A stretch of 64,000 bases of DNA from Sphingomonadaceae bacterium (lineage in GTDB: Bacteria > Pseudomonadota > Alphaproteobacteria > Sphingomonadales > Sphingomonadaceae). How positions within the stretch are numbered: position 1 is the first letter of the stretch; each line of letters begins with the position of its first letter. The notes under the pieces were generated by a model. The model worked only from the letters and a program-made list of their open reading frames with translations. It was not told the DNA's origin and made no database searches. This document shows, piece after piece, positions 7,182-15,724 of this stretch. The translations under genes were made by a program, and so were the position numbers. Location of the stretch: NCBI GenBank assembly GCA_009926135.1, contig RFPL01000006.1, forward strand, positions 115,782 through 179,781, given 5' to 3'.

Positions 7182-8669
7182 TCAGGCGTGGTTCGGGACC
7201 AGCGCCATGTCGCCCCAGCTGCCGAGCTTGGGCGTTGCGCAATCCCAGCCGAGTTCGCGGGTGATCCGCTCAGCCAATGTCGCCGAGGCGCTGGCTTCGC
7301 CGTGCGTCACAAACGTCCTGCGCGGCGTCTTCGGCATGCCCGAAAGCCAGCGCATGATCTCGTTGCAATCGGCATGCGCCGACAGCATCGAGAGGTTGGT
7401 CACCTCGGCAAGGACCGGCACCTCTTCCCCGAAAATCCGGATCGACGTCGCCCCGGCAACGAGCGCAGCCCCCCGGGTTCCGGCGGCCTGGAAGCCAGCG
7501 AACAGGATGAGGTTCTTGGGGTCGGGCGCGAACTGGGCGAGATGATGAAGCACGCGTCCGCCCGTGGCCATCCCGCTTGCCGAGATGATAACCTTCGGGT
7601 TCCCATCCGCCGTCAAGGCTTTCGATTCCTCGGCGTCGCGAACATAGTGCGCGACTGCGCAGGCTGTCTTGCATTGCTCGCCGGACAAGCGGTGGCCGCC
7701 CGAGTGCGCGCACATGATCTCGCTGGCATCGATCGCCATCGGGCTGTCGAGATAGACCGGCACGCCCTGCAAACGGCCGCCCTGCTTTAACAGGGACAGG
7801 TAATAGAGCAGCGACTGCGCCCTTCCGACCGCGAAGGCCGGGATGACGACCGTCCCGCCGCGTGCAATGCACCGCTCGATACTGTCGCCCAGAGCCAGTT
7901 CGGGCGAGAGCGCATCATGCTCCCGATCGCCGTAGGTGGACTCGACGATCAGATAGTCCGCAGTTGAAGGAGCTGCGGGATCGAACATGACCGCATCGTC
8001 ATAGCGCCCCAAATCGCCCGAAAAGAGAATCCTCGTACCCTTCCAGTCGATCTCGATCGATGCCGCGCCAAGGATATGGCCGGCGTGGCGAAACCGCGCG
8101 GAAATGCCGGGGGCAACCTCGACACTTTCGTCGAAAGCGACGCCATGGAAATGCTCCAGCGCATTGAGAGCGTCATTTTGGGTATAGAGCGGCAAGGCGG
8201 GTTGGTGCCGCGAATAGCCGCGCCGGTTGGCGAACTGGGCGTCTTTCTCCTGCAGGTGACCGCTGTCCGGAAGCAGCAGTTCGCAAAGCTCGGCCGTGGC
8301 GCGCGTCGCGATGACCCGCCCTTTCCAGCCATTGCGAACCAGGCGCGGGATCGAACCGGAATGATCGAGGTGCGCGTGCGTGAGCAAAATGGTTTCGACG
8401 CCGTCGATTTCGGGCGGAGGCGGCGCCCAATTGAGGCCCCTGAGCTCCCGGCCACCCTGGAACAGACCGCAATCCACCAATATTCGGGTGGAATCGTCTT
8501 CGAGCAGGTAGCGCGATCCCGTCACGGTTCCGCTGGCACCGAAGAAACCGATCGCCAGTCCGTGACCGGCCGGACGAGGCTCTACCTCAAGCCTCGCCTG
8601 CGGCTCGATGCCGGGGAGGAAATGTCCGCGGGACTTGTCCTTCGCATGGCGCTTCTTGTGCTTGTGCAT
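7182..8669 (-). CDS. beta-CASP metallo-beta-lactamase fold RNase/exonuclease family protein
   Basis: About 495 residues. The start at 8669 (MHKHKKRH) is preferred because a GGGAGGCAAGG ribosome site precedes it; an earlier in-frame ATG at 8735 overlaps the TACGTA site. Zinc motifs are HAHLDHSG near residue 100, a later HAGH, and SGDLGRYDD, followed by the beta-CASP core with ESTYGDREH and a C-terminal THGE. This is the CPSF73/YsH1-like mRNA-processing or ribonuclease family. It stands divergent from gnd and carries a regulatory site shared with the metal-binding protein genes. The Lys/His-rich N-terminus of some 20 residues is unusual. Confidence 0.88.
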   Translation of the reverse strand: MHKHKKRHAKDKSRGHFLPGIEPQARLEVEPRPAGHGLAIGFFGASGTVTGSRYLLEDDSTRILVDCGLFQGGRELRGLNWAPPPPEIDGVETILLTHAHLDHSGSIPRLVRNGWKGRVIATRATAELCELLLPDSGHLQEKDAQFANRRGYSRHQPALPLYTQNDALNALEHFHGVAFDESVEVAPGISARFRHAGHILGAASIEIDWKGTRILFSGDLGRYDDAVMFDPAAPSTADYLIVESTYGDREHDALSPELALGDSIERCIARGGTVVIPAFAVGRAQSLLYYLSLLKQGGRLQGVPVYLDSPMAIDASEIMCAHSGGHRLSGEQCKTACAVAHYVRDAEESKALTADGNPKVIISASGMATGGRVLHHLAQFAPDPKNLILFAGFQAAGTRGAALVAGATSIRIFGEEVPVLAEVTNLSMLSAHADCNEIMRWLSGMPKTPRRTFVTHGEASASATLAERITRELGWDCATPKLGSWGDMALVPNHA

Positions 8670-8733
8670 GGACCTTGCCTCCCGAAAATCGTGGTTCTCG
8701 CGCCGATTTTCTTCGGGTGGCGGAATGAAGGCC

Positions 8734-8743
8734 ATACGTATTG
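8734..8743 (-). promoter_or_regulatory. TACGTA-centred site, copy 3
   Basis: ATACGTATTG, 65 bases upstream of the 8669 start and also 135 bases upstream of the divergent gnd gene, so it could serve either. Confidence 0.5.
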
Positions 8744-8877
8744 CTCGCAGCCAATGGCTGCCCGGCGACTGGCGGCAATGTGACGTTTACCTATGGCGCT
8801 GCGTGCAGCGCGACCGCAATTGCGTAAGGTCTTGGCGCGCTTCGGTGCGAAGATCTAAGGAGAGGGGGACGGTCGCC

Positions 8878-9909
8878 ATGCAAATCGGAATTGTCGGGCT
8901 CGGCCGCATGGGCGGCAATATCGCCCGCAGGCTGCTGGCCGCAGGGCACGGGTGCATTGCCTTCGATCTCGACCGCGCGCGGGTGGACGAAATCGCAGCT
9001 GCTGGGGCTCAAGCGGCGCGAGATCTGCCCGGGCTGGTGGCCACCCTGGCCGCGCCGCGCGTCGTCTGGATCATGCTGCCGGCCGGCTCCGCAACCGAAG
9101 CGGCCATTCACACCCTGTCGGACCTCGTGTCTCCCGGCGACATCATCGTCGATGGCGGAAACACCTTCTATGAAGATGATCTTCGCCGGGCGGCCCTGCT
9201 CGCGGAACGCGGGATCGGTTACGTCGATGTGGGAACGAGCGGCGGCATCTGGGGCCTCGAGCGCGGCTACTCGCTGATGATCGGCGGAACACCCGAAGCG
9301 GTCTCCCATCTCGATCCGATATTCAAGGCGCTGGCGCCCGGGATCGGCGCGGCGGCACAGACTATCGGACGCCAGACCGCAGACCAGCGGCCGGAACATG
9401 GCTATGTCCATGCCGGACTGCACGGCGCTGGCCACTTCGCGAAGATGGTTCACAACGCCATCGAATATGGGATGATGCAGGCGTTCGCCGAAGGCTTCGA
9501 CATTCTTCGCAACGCCCCGGGCCTGGCCGATCGGGCAGACGCTCGATACGAGTTCAACCTCGCGGATATCGCCGAGGTTTGGCGGCGGGGCAGTGTCGTG
9601 TCCTCCTGGCTGCTCGACCTGATCGCGGACGCCTTGGCCAAGGATGGCCAACTGCTGCACCTCGAAGGGCAGGTCGACGATTCCGGCGAGGGGCGCTGGG
9701 CCGTGTCGACTGCGATCAGGCAGGGTGTCCCGGCCAATGTCCTGGCTGCCGCATTGAATGCGCGGTTCAGGTCCCGCCACGAACATACGTTCGGCGACAA
9801 GCTGCTTTCGGCCATGCGCGAAGAGTTCGGCGGTCATCGCGAGGCTGTGCAGCCGCCAACCCAAAAGCGCGACGAAACCGGCCCCGTGGTAAGCGGAGGG
9901 CACCAATGA
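8878..9909 (+). CDS. gnd: 6-phosphogluconate dehydrogenase, decarboxylating, short type
   Basis: 343 residues from the ATG at 8878, with AAGGAGAGGGGG upstream. It catalyses oxidative decarboxylation of 6-phosphogluconate to ribulose 5-phosphate in the pentose phosphate pathway. Visible landmarks are the Rossmann GLGRMGGNIARRL, the substrate segment GGNTFYEDD, VGTSGGIWGLERG and the catalytic Lys region GHFAKMVHNAIEYG. The length (about 340) marks the short, often NAD-linked, GndB-like class rather than the 470-residue enzyme. Its stop overlaps the start of the LOG gene in ATGA, so the two are cotranscribed. Confidence 0.93.
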   Translation: MQIGIVGLGRMGGNIARRLLAAGHGCIAFDLDRARVDEIAAAGAQAARDLPGLVATLAAPRVVWIMLPAGSATEAAIHTLSDLVSPGDIIVDGGNTFYEDDLRRAALLAERGIGYVDVGTSGGIWGLERGYSLMIGGTPEAVSHLDPIFKALAPGIGAAAQTIGRQTADQRPEHGYVHAGLHGAGHFAKMVHNAIEYGMMQAFAEGFDILRNAPGLADRADARYEFNLADIAEVWRRGSVVSSWLLDLIADALAKDGQLLHLEGQVDDSGEGRWAVSTAIRQGVPANVLAAALNARFRSRHEHTFGDKLLSAMREEFGGHREAVQPPTQKRDETGPVVSGGHQ

Positions 9910-10727
9910 TGTCGAATGATGAGCCCTACTGCAGCGCGCTCACGCCGCATCCCTGCGAGCATTGCTTTCCAAGCGCGCGCGCCGCGGACATGCCCTCGTA
10001 CCGTTTGGCCGCCCTCGATCAGGATTTCATTCTCGGCGACTCGATGCGCGGGGTGCGCTTCCTGCTCGAATACGAAAAGGTCGAAGAGGCTCTGCGCGCT
10101 TGGGGGGTTCTGTCGACCATCGTCGTCTTCGGCAGTGCGCGCGTCCGGGCCGGGCAAGAAGGCAAAGGCGGCTTCTGGTATGACGAAGCGCGCAAGTTCG
10201 GCAGACTGGCATCCGAACGCGGCGGCGCGCTTTCGCGTAACGATGGCAAACGGGTCAACGTCATTGCTACCGGGGGCGGGCCGGGGATTATGGAGGCGGC
10301 CAATCGCGGCGCGCACGATGCCTGCGCGCCGACGATCGGATTCAATATCACGCTCCCTCGCGAGCAGGCGCCCAATCCCTACACGACGCCCGAGCTGACA
10401 TTCCGGTTCCACTATTTCGCGATCCGCAAGATGCACCTCGCGATGCGCGCCAGTGCTCTGGTCGTGTTCCCGGGCGGCTTCGGCACATTGGACGAGATGT
10501 TCGAAATCCTGACGCTCCGCCAGACCGGAAAGGCCCCCAAGGTACCGATCGTGTTGTTCGACCAAAGCTATTGGCAGGCAGCCATCAACCTCGATGTCTT
10601 TTGCGAGAACGGCATGATCGATCGCGCCGATCGCGAACTGTTCGCTTCCGCAAATACCTCCGAAGAGGTCTGGCAAACTCTATTGTCCCAAGGCCTCGAA
10701 GCAGCCCGCGACAACCAATCGAACTAG
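9906..10727 (+). CDS. LOG family (TIGR00730) nucleoside monophosphate phosphoribohydrolase-like protein
   Basis: 273 residues, coupled to gnd by an ATGA overlap. The two family motifs are present: GGGPGIMEAANRGA near residue 122 and PGGFGTLDEMFE near 188. Members hydrolyse nucleoside 5'-monophosphates to base and ribose 5-phosphate. Pairing with 6-phosphogluconate dehydrogenase, whose pathway also yields pentose phosphate, is suggestive. The N-terminus has an unusual Cys/His patch (YCSALTPHPCEHC), not seen in typical LOG proteins. Confidence 0.88.
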   Translation: MMSNDEPYCSALTPHPCEHCFPSARAADMPSYRLAALDQDFILGDSMRGVRFLLEYEKVEEALRAWGVLSTIVVFGSARVRAGQEGKGGFWYDEARKFGRLASERGGALSRNDGKRVNVIATGGGPGIMEAANRGAHDACAPTIGFNITLPREQAPNPYTTPELTFRFHYFAIRKMHLAMRASALVVFPGGFGTLDEMFEILTLRQTGKAPKVPIVLFDQSYWQAAINLDVFCENGMIDRADRELFASANTSEEVWQTLLSQGLEAARDNQSN

Positions 10728-10920
10728 GAACGATCGCGCAGCGCACGGGGACTCTGGCCGGTCAAGCGCTTGACCGCGCGGCTGACGGCGGCGGGATCGG
10801 AGAAGCCCGAAAGGTACGCGGCCTCGCTCACAGATAGCTTGCCCGCTGACAGATAATCGAGCCCCAGCCTTCGGGGGAGGCCATCGAGCACCGGGTCGAA
10901 GTTCGTTTCTTCCTGGCGTA
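10724..10920 (-). pseudogene. AraC family regulator relic, C-terminal HTH only
   Basis: The frame ending at TAG 10724-10726 reads LDYLSAGKLSVSEAAYLSGF then SDPAAVSRAVKRLTGQSPRAL, the second helix-turn-helix of AraC/XylS regulators. No N-terminal part or start codon remains; upstream it abuts a MerR relic. A deletion or recombination scar is the likely cause. Confidence 0.7.
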
Positions 10921-10927
10921 GGCGGCG

Positions 10928-11050
10928 CTAGGGCGAGGCACGGTAGTTGGCGGCTGCGCGCACGGGCGGCGGCAACAGGCCGATCTTTTCGCAATAGCGC
11001 ACCGTCTCGACCTTGGTCGCGGTTGCGCTTGCGAACTCTCCGATTGTCAT
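10928..11050 (-). pseudogene. MerR relic, N-terminal HTH only
   Basis: The ATG at 11050 opens a 40-codon frame reading MTIGEFASATATKVETVRYC and ending in TAG at 10928. It is nearly the same as the first 40 residues of the intact MerR at 25924-26334, but the conserved Tyr after RY is Cys and the chain stops before the effector half. It lies between the AraC relic and the TonB receptor gene. Confidence 0.7.
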
Positions 11051-11079
11051 TCGATGGGCCTGTAGTAACTGCTGGTCCG

Positions 11080-13155
11080 TCAGAACCTAATGCGGGCGGT
11101 GAAGCGCGCGTTGACGGGCGCACCGGGCGTAATGTTGTTATTGTTGTGCGCGTCCGAGAAATATTTCGCGTCAAGCAGATTCTCGGCATTGATCTGCAAC
11201 TCGAGCCGCTCATTCGCCTTGTAGAACAGCGCCGCATCGACCCGGGTGAAAGCTGGCAGGCGTGTCGTCGTCGCGGATGTGCGGATCGCCGCGAACTGGC
11301 TCGATTGCTTGACCAAGCCGAGCCCCAAGCCCAGCTTGCCGGTAAAGTCATAGCGATTCCACAGCGCGAATTGATGTTTGGGCACCTGTGCCAGACGCAC
11401 AAAGCCGTTCCCGCGCAGTTGCGCGTCCTGATAGGTGTAGCCGCCGCTCATCTGCCACTGCGGCGTGATCCGGCCGGTTAGTCCCAGTTCGAAGCCCCTG
11501 GTGCGGGTTTCGCCGACATTGATCGTCGCCGTGACGTTGTTGGGATCGGGTGTGGTCGCGTTGGTCCGGTCGAGCTGGAACAACGCAACTGTCAGGTTCA
11601 GGTCAGGCCGGATATCCCACTTCGCGCCGACCTCGTAATTGGTGAACTTTTCCGGTGCGAGGTTTTGCTGCGTCGTTGTCATCGTCAGGAACTGATCGCC
11701 CGAGCGCGGCAGGAATGATTGGCTGTAGCTGCCGTAGATCGAGATGTTTTCCTGTGGCTTCAGGATTAGGCCAACGCGGGGGGAGACTTTCTCGTCCGTG
11801 CGCGCGAAGGCGCGCGGCGTTCCGATCAGGTCGGTGCCCTTGATCTCGAACCGGTCATAGCGCAGTCCGACCACCACATCGACGTGTTCGCCGAAGCTGA
11901 TCTGGTCTTGCGCATAGGCCGAGAAAAATTGGACATCGGACTCGGTGTTGCGGGAAAGGACGCCGAAGCTAACTGTCGGATAGATAATGTTTGCAAGGTT
12001 CAGCATACTGCTCGACATTGTACCGTCGCGGCGCTGGTTAGTGGAATTCTGGCCGCCATATTCGAGGCCAAGCAAAACCTTGTTGCCGATCGGGCCAAAG
12101 TCGAGATCCCAGACCAGATTGCTCTGGGCGATGAAGTTCTGCCGCTTGGTCGGATCGGTATAGCTCGTTAGCGCAACCGTGCCGGTCTGACCGGTTGCGG
12201 CACCGTTGGCGAAGACATTGGTGTAATATTTATTATAGTCGCCATAGAGCAGCGTGGTGGACCAGTTAAGGCCATCCGTCAGCTCGCCGTCGAGCCGCGC
12301 CTTGACGATTTGCGCTTCCAGGCCGGTGCGGTTGACGCCAGGGACGCCGAAGAATGTGTCGCGATAGCCGGAGATCGGCACATTCGGCTGTCCCGCAGCG
12401 GTGGCGATCGACGGCACACCGCGATCGGCGATGCGATCGTCGTTCACATATTCGTAAGACAGGCCAAGCTTCCACTGGCCGAGATCGACTGCGAGATAGG
12501 GGTTGATCGCATAGCGCTCGCCGCCGAAGAAATCGCGGTGGTTGTCGAGGCTCTCATAATTGGCGTTGAGCCGGAACGCGGCGTTGCCGCTGATCGGCGC
12601 GTTGATATCGGCCGAGACATCCCACGCGCCGAAGGTGTTGACACTGGCCACGCCGCCAACTGAAAGCGCCTCAACGGACGGCGTTTTCTGCACACGGTTG
12701 ATGATCCCCCCACTACCGCCACGCCCGAAAATCAACGCGAACGGACCTTTCAGGATCTCGACGCGCTCGATGTTGTAGAGGCTGCGGTAGTATTGGACGT
12801 CGTCGCGCACACCGTCGAGGAAGAAGTCGGCGGTAGTGTTCTGCCCGCGCAAGGTGACCTGATCGCGGTTGCCTTCCCCTTGGCCGATGGTGGTGCCGGG
12901 GACATATCGCAAGACGTCAGCCATGCTGTGCTGTGCCTGGTCATCCAAGCGTTCTCGGGTGACGACGGAGATCGACTGCGGGACATCGAGAAGCGGGGTG
13001 TCGGTCTTCGTTGCGGTAACCGAATTGTCTGCCCTGTAGCCATCAGCCTTCCCGGTAACAATAATGGTGCCAGGGTCGTCGCGATCAGCGTCGGATGCGA
13101 GAGCAGTGCCGGGCAGGCAAGCGATAAGGGCAGTCGAAACAAGCAGATTTTTCAC
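11080..13155 (-). CDS. TonB-dependent siderophore receptor
   Basis: 691 residues with signal peptide (MKNLLVSTALIACLPGTALA), TonB box region GTIIVTGK near residue 28, plug domain with SISVVTRERL and ILKGPFALIFGRGGSGG, and a 22-stranded barrel ending in the outer-membrane signal TARIRF. It resembles FhuA/FiuA-type Fe(III)-siderophore receptors; the ligand cannot be fixed from sequence. A Fur-box-like dyad lies 45 bases upstream of the start, which fits iron repression. No siderophore esterase or ABC importer is next to it. The gene is bordered on both sides by relics. Confidence 0.92.
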   Translation of the reverse strand: MKNLLVSTALIACLPGTALASDADRDDPGTIIVTGKADGYRADNSVTATKTDTPLLDVPQSISVVTRERLDDQAQHSMADVLRYVPGTTIGQGEGNRDQVTLRGQNTTADFFLDGVRDDVQYYRSLYNIERVEILKGPFALIFGRGGSGGIINRVQKTPSVEALSVGGVASVNTFGAWDVSADINAPISGNAAFRLNANYESLDNHRDFFGGERYAINPYLAVDLGQWKLGLSYEYVNDDRIADRGVPSIATAAGQPNVPISGYRDTFFGVPGVNRTGLEAQIVKARLDGELTDGLNWSTTLLYGDYNKYYTNVFANGAATGQTGTVALTSYTDPTKRQNFIAQSNLVWDLDFGPIGNKVLLGLEYGGQNSTNQRRDGTMSSSMLNLANIIYPTVSFGVLSRNTESDVQFFSAYAQDQISFGEHVDVVVGLRYDRFEIKGTDLIGTPRAFARTDEKVSPRVGLILKPQENISIYGSYSQSFLPRSGDQFLTMTTTQQNLAPEKFTNYEVGAKWDIRPDLNLTVALFQLDRTNATTPDPNNVTATINVGETRTRGFELGLTGRITPQWQMSGGYTYQDAQLRGNGFVRLAQVPKHQFALWNRYDFTGKLGLGLGLVKQSSQFAAIRTSATTTRLPAFTRVDAALFYKANERLELQINAENLLDAKYFSDAHNNNNITPGAPVNARFTARIRF

Positions 13156-13199
13156 GGAGTTCCCCCGAGTCGGTCGTCAGAGAAGCCTTAGCTATCGTT

Positions 13200-13218
13200 A
13201 TTGCGAGTGATTTGCAAT
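13200..13218 (-). promoter_or_regulatory. Fur-box-like 19-bp dyad
   Basis: ATTGCGAGT-G-ATTTGCAAT: two 9-base arms with 7 of 9 positions complementary about a single centre base, close to the alphaproteobacterial Fur box. It lies 45 bases upstream of the TonB receptor start. Confidence 0.55.
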
Positions 13219-13386
13219 AGCATCAGAAGTATCACCGCCATGGCACCGGTCTGAAGCGAGCGAGCCTGGAATTCTCATTCTGCGCACGGAGGGGGTGCGG
13301 TGGCGGTGCAGGCGGTCGCAAGAGCTCGGGCGTAAATCGCTGGGCTGATTGACACGACGCTAGCCGAGGTCTGATTCACCGCCTAG

Positions 13387-13761
13387 GCCACCAAAGCCAA
13401 CAATATCGCGCTGCATGGACCCGCCGCTCCCGTAAGGACGAAGGCATCCACCCACAGACGCATCCTCACCTCCGCGGTCGACCACAAATGTACCCTCGAA
13501 GCCGCGCGGCGTGTCGCTAGGCAAGGCATCGGCCACGAGATCATCCCCGGCGGCAGTGCCGGGATCGTCGGTCTCACGGCGCTCGAGGTGATGCTCGACG
13601 AACACGTTCTGCTCGTCGCGGTGGTGGCCGCCAACAATGAGGTTGGAACGTCCTTAGGCGTGGTGCCTACCCTTTGCGCCAGGCATGGGGTTCTGTTTGA
13701 TATCGACGCGGCGCAAGCTCAGGGACAAGTTCCGCTGTCCAGAAACAACCTTCGCGGGTGA
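13387..13761 (+). pseudogene. cysteine desulfurase (NifS/IscS-like) relic
   Basis: Without any usable start codon the frame reads ATKANNIALHGPAA, ILTSAVDHKCTLEAARRV, VLLVAVVAANNEVGTS and LFDIDAAQAQGQVPL, clear conserved blocks of PLP-dependent IscS/NifS enzymes including the AxxANNExGT and DAAQ segments. A TAG lies directly upstream and the frame ends at TGA 13759-13761, just where the catalytic Lys block (SAHK) should begin. The 5' quarter and the C-terminal half are missing, so it is a dead fragment. Confidence 0.75.
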
Positions 13762-13814
13762 GCGCAAAATGCGCCCGGCCATGACGATCGACAGCCACCG
13801 CAGGCCCCCCTCGC

Positions 13815-14867
13815 TCAAGCGTGGCCATACCAGGTGCCTTTGCCGCTGCCGTGCTGGGCAAGGTGACTGGCCGCGACCAGCGCCTGGAAATGCTTTTTCA
13901 CGGTGTTGCGGTTCGCGCCGGTCATGGCGACGATCTGGCTCACGGTGATCCGGCCATGCGCCTTCGCAAGTTCGAGGATTTGCACCGATAGCTCGGGCAG
14001 ATTGACGATCAGCGATCGCTCGCGCGCGATCTTCGCTTCCAGCCGCGCCTTCTGGCGTTGGAGTGAGGTCAGGAAATAGATGATCCAGGGCTCCCAAGCG
14101 GGTGCGTCGCCGCGGATCGTCCCCTGCGTCCGCCGCAGCGCCAGGTAATAGCCGTCCTTGGTCGCCTCGATCACGCTTTCGAGCGACGAATATGGGACAT
14201 AGGCGTAGCCGCTGCGAAGCAGCAGCAGCGTGGTCAGCACCCGCGACAGACGGCCATTGCCATCCTGAAACGGATGGATTTCGAGAAAGACGATGATGAA
14301 AATGGCGATGGCAAGCAGCGGATGAAGCTGCTTGCCATCCAGCGTCTCGTTCAGCCATTCGACCAGTTCGGTCATCAGCCGCGGCGTGTCGAATGGCGTC
14401 GCCGTCTCGAACACCACGCCGACCTCCTGGCCGTCGGCATCGAAGGCGACGACGTGATTGGTGTTGGTCTTGTAACTGCCGCGATGCCGCGCATCCTTGC
14501 CGCTGTGCGCCAGCAAATCGCGGTGCAGTTGCTTGATATGGTTGTCGGTCGGCGCGATCGCGTCGAACGACGCGAACACCGTTTCCATCACATCGGCATA
14601 GCCCGCGACCTCCTGCTCGTCGCGGGTGGCGAAGTGGCGGATTTCGATGTTGGACAGTAGACGCTCGACATCGCTGTCCGACAGCTTGCTTCCCTCGATC
14701 CGCGTCGAGGAGCCGATGCTTTCAATCGTCGCAACGCGGCGCAGCGCCGATAGGCGATCAGGCGCGAGCGTGCCCAGCGCTCGCCAGGCGCCCTTGAACT
14801 CGTCGATTCCGGCAATGAGGGAAAGCATCTGCGGTGTTATGGTGAGCGAGGCAATGTTGATCGGCAT
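13815..14867 (-). CDS. Fic family protein with autoinhibitory motif and C-terminal winged helix
   Basis: 350 residues from the ATG at 14867 (MPINIASLT). The Fic active-site motif IHPFQDGNGRLSR lies near residue 195 and the inhibitory-helix motif SSTRIEG near residue 50, placing it in class II (inhibition from the protein's own N-terminus). Fic enzymes transfer AMP from ATP to Tyr, Ser or Thr of target proteins. The C-terminal 80 residues look like a winged helix (HGRITVSQIVAMTGANRNTVKKH), so it may bind DNA and control itself. No antitoxin gene sits beside it. Upstream DNA is AT-rich with short repeats. Confidence 0.9.
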   Translation of the reverse strand: MPINIASLTITPQMLSLIAGIDEFKGAWRALGTLAPDRLSALRRVATIESIGSSTRIEGSKLSDSDVERLLSNIEIRHFATRDEQEVAGYADVMETVFASFDAIAPTDNHIKQLHRDLLAHSGKDARHRGSYKTNTNHVVAFDADGQEVGVVFETATPFDTPRLMTELVEWLNETLDGKQLHPLLAIAIFIIVFLEIHPFQDGNGRLSRVLTTLLLLRSGYAYVPYSSLESVIEATKDGYYLALRRTQGTIRGDAPAWEPWIIYFLTSLQRQKARLEAKIARERSLIVNLPELSVQILELAKAHGRITVSQIVAMTGANRNTVKKHFQALVAASHLAQHGSGKGTWYGHA

Positions 14868-14945
14868 ATCCGAAAACATACCCGAAAATATCCATAAATG
14901 CAATCATATCCCGAAATCGGTCCATAAATATCCAAATCCGCTTAC
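14866..14945 (-). repeat. AT-rich iterated repeats in front of the Fic gene
   Basis: On the minus strand the motif TTTCGGNTATG occurs three times (as TTCGGGATATG, TTTCGGGTATG and TTTCGGATATG), interleaved with two TTTATGGA units. Base composition is far lower in GC than the surroundings. It is a likely operator for the protein's winged helix or another regulator. Confidence 0.5.
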
Positions 14946-15046
14946 TCATCGACGCGCTCCGGTCGAGCGGAGCAAGGGTCTTTACACGGCACTAATCCTT
15001 TGGGGACGATCCGTAGGTAGCCGCTGACCTGACCACTCGGGCACCA

Positions 15047-15613
15047 TCAACGAAATTGGCTGACGATCGATGCCTGGTTAGGCGTTATCCCGGTTCCCAG
15101 CAGGTCCTCGAAAAACAGCGAGACTAGCATCGCTTGGCTGCCGACCCCCGCCTTGGCATAGACTTGGCTAAGCTGGGCGCGGATGGTTCCCGGCGCCGCA
15201 CCGCGCAAACGGGCGATTTCGGCAACGTCGCAACCCTTCAAGGCGAACAGCGCCACCTCGCGTTCACCGGTAGTGAGACCCCATTCCTCGAATCGTTGTG
15301 TGATAAGATCCGCTAGTTCGCCCCGTGCAATCGCCAAGGCGCGTTCCTGCCGCCGCGATTGCTCCAAACTTGCCAAGAACTCCCTGAAGCCAAGGACAAT
15401 CCCTGCCACAAGCGCCAGCGCAACGATGGATTCCAGAACCGGTTCGGCTTTAGACCCCTGCCCTGTGTTCTGGGTCACGTCGGCAAAGCTGTCACCGACA
15501 AAATAGATGGCCGCGAACACTTGAAGCGCGATAACCAGCGCAGTCGTCAACAATCGCCGACTGGCAATCGATCCGGACGTTGAACTTGCATAGGTCGATC
15601 TGAATTTGGGCAT
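15047..15613 (-). CDS. membrane-anchored LuxR-type HTH protein
   Basis: 188 residues. Two hydrophobic helices (LLTTALVIALQVFAAIYFV and ESIVALALVAGIVLGF) precede a short linker and a C-terminal LuxR/NarL helix-turn-helix (LTTGEREVALFALKGCDVAEIA then GAAPGTIRAQLSQVYAKAGV, residues about 115-170). There is no receiver domain, so it appears to sense at or in the membrane. It is divergent from the DUF347 membrane protein gene and probably controls it. Confidence 0.8.
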   Translation of the reverse strand: MPKFRSTYASSTSGSIASRRLLTTALVIALQVFAAIYFVGDSFADVTQNTGQGSKAEPVLESIVALALVAGIVLGFREFLASLEQSRRQERALAIARGELADLITQRFEEWGLTTGEREVALFALKGCDVAEIARLRGAAPGTIRAQLSQVYAKAGVGSQAMLVSLFFEDLLGTGITPNQASIVSQFR

Positions 15614-15724
15614 GGAACAATCGCTTATCGGGATGGAATTAAGCGCCTGCTTATAGCCGTGATCATCCGCTTGGCATAGCGAACAGCCCCATCAACCTCC
15701 GAATAATCAGCCGGGAGCAGTTCC

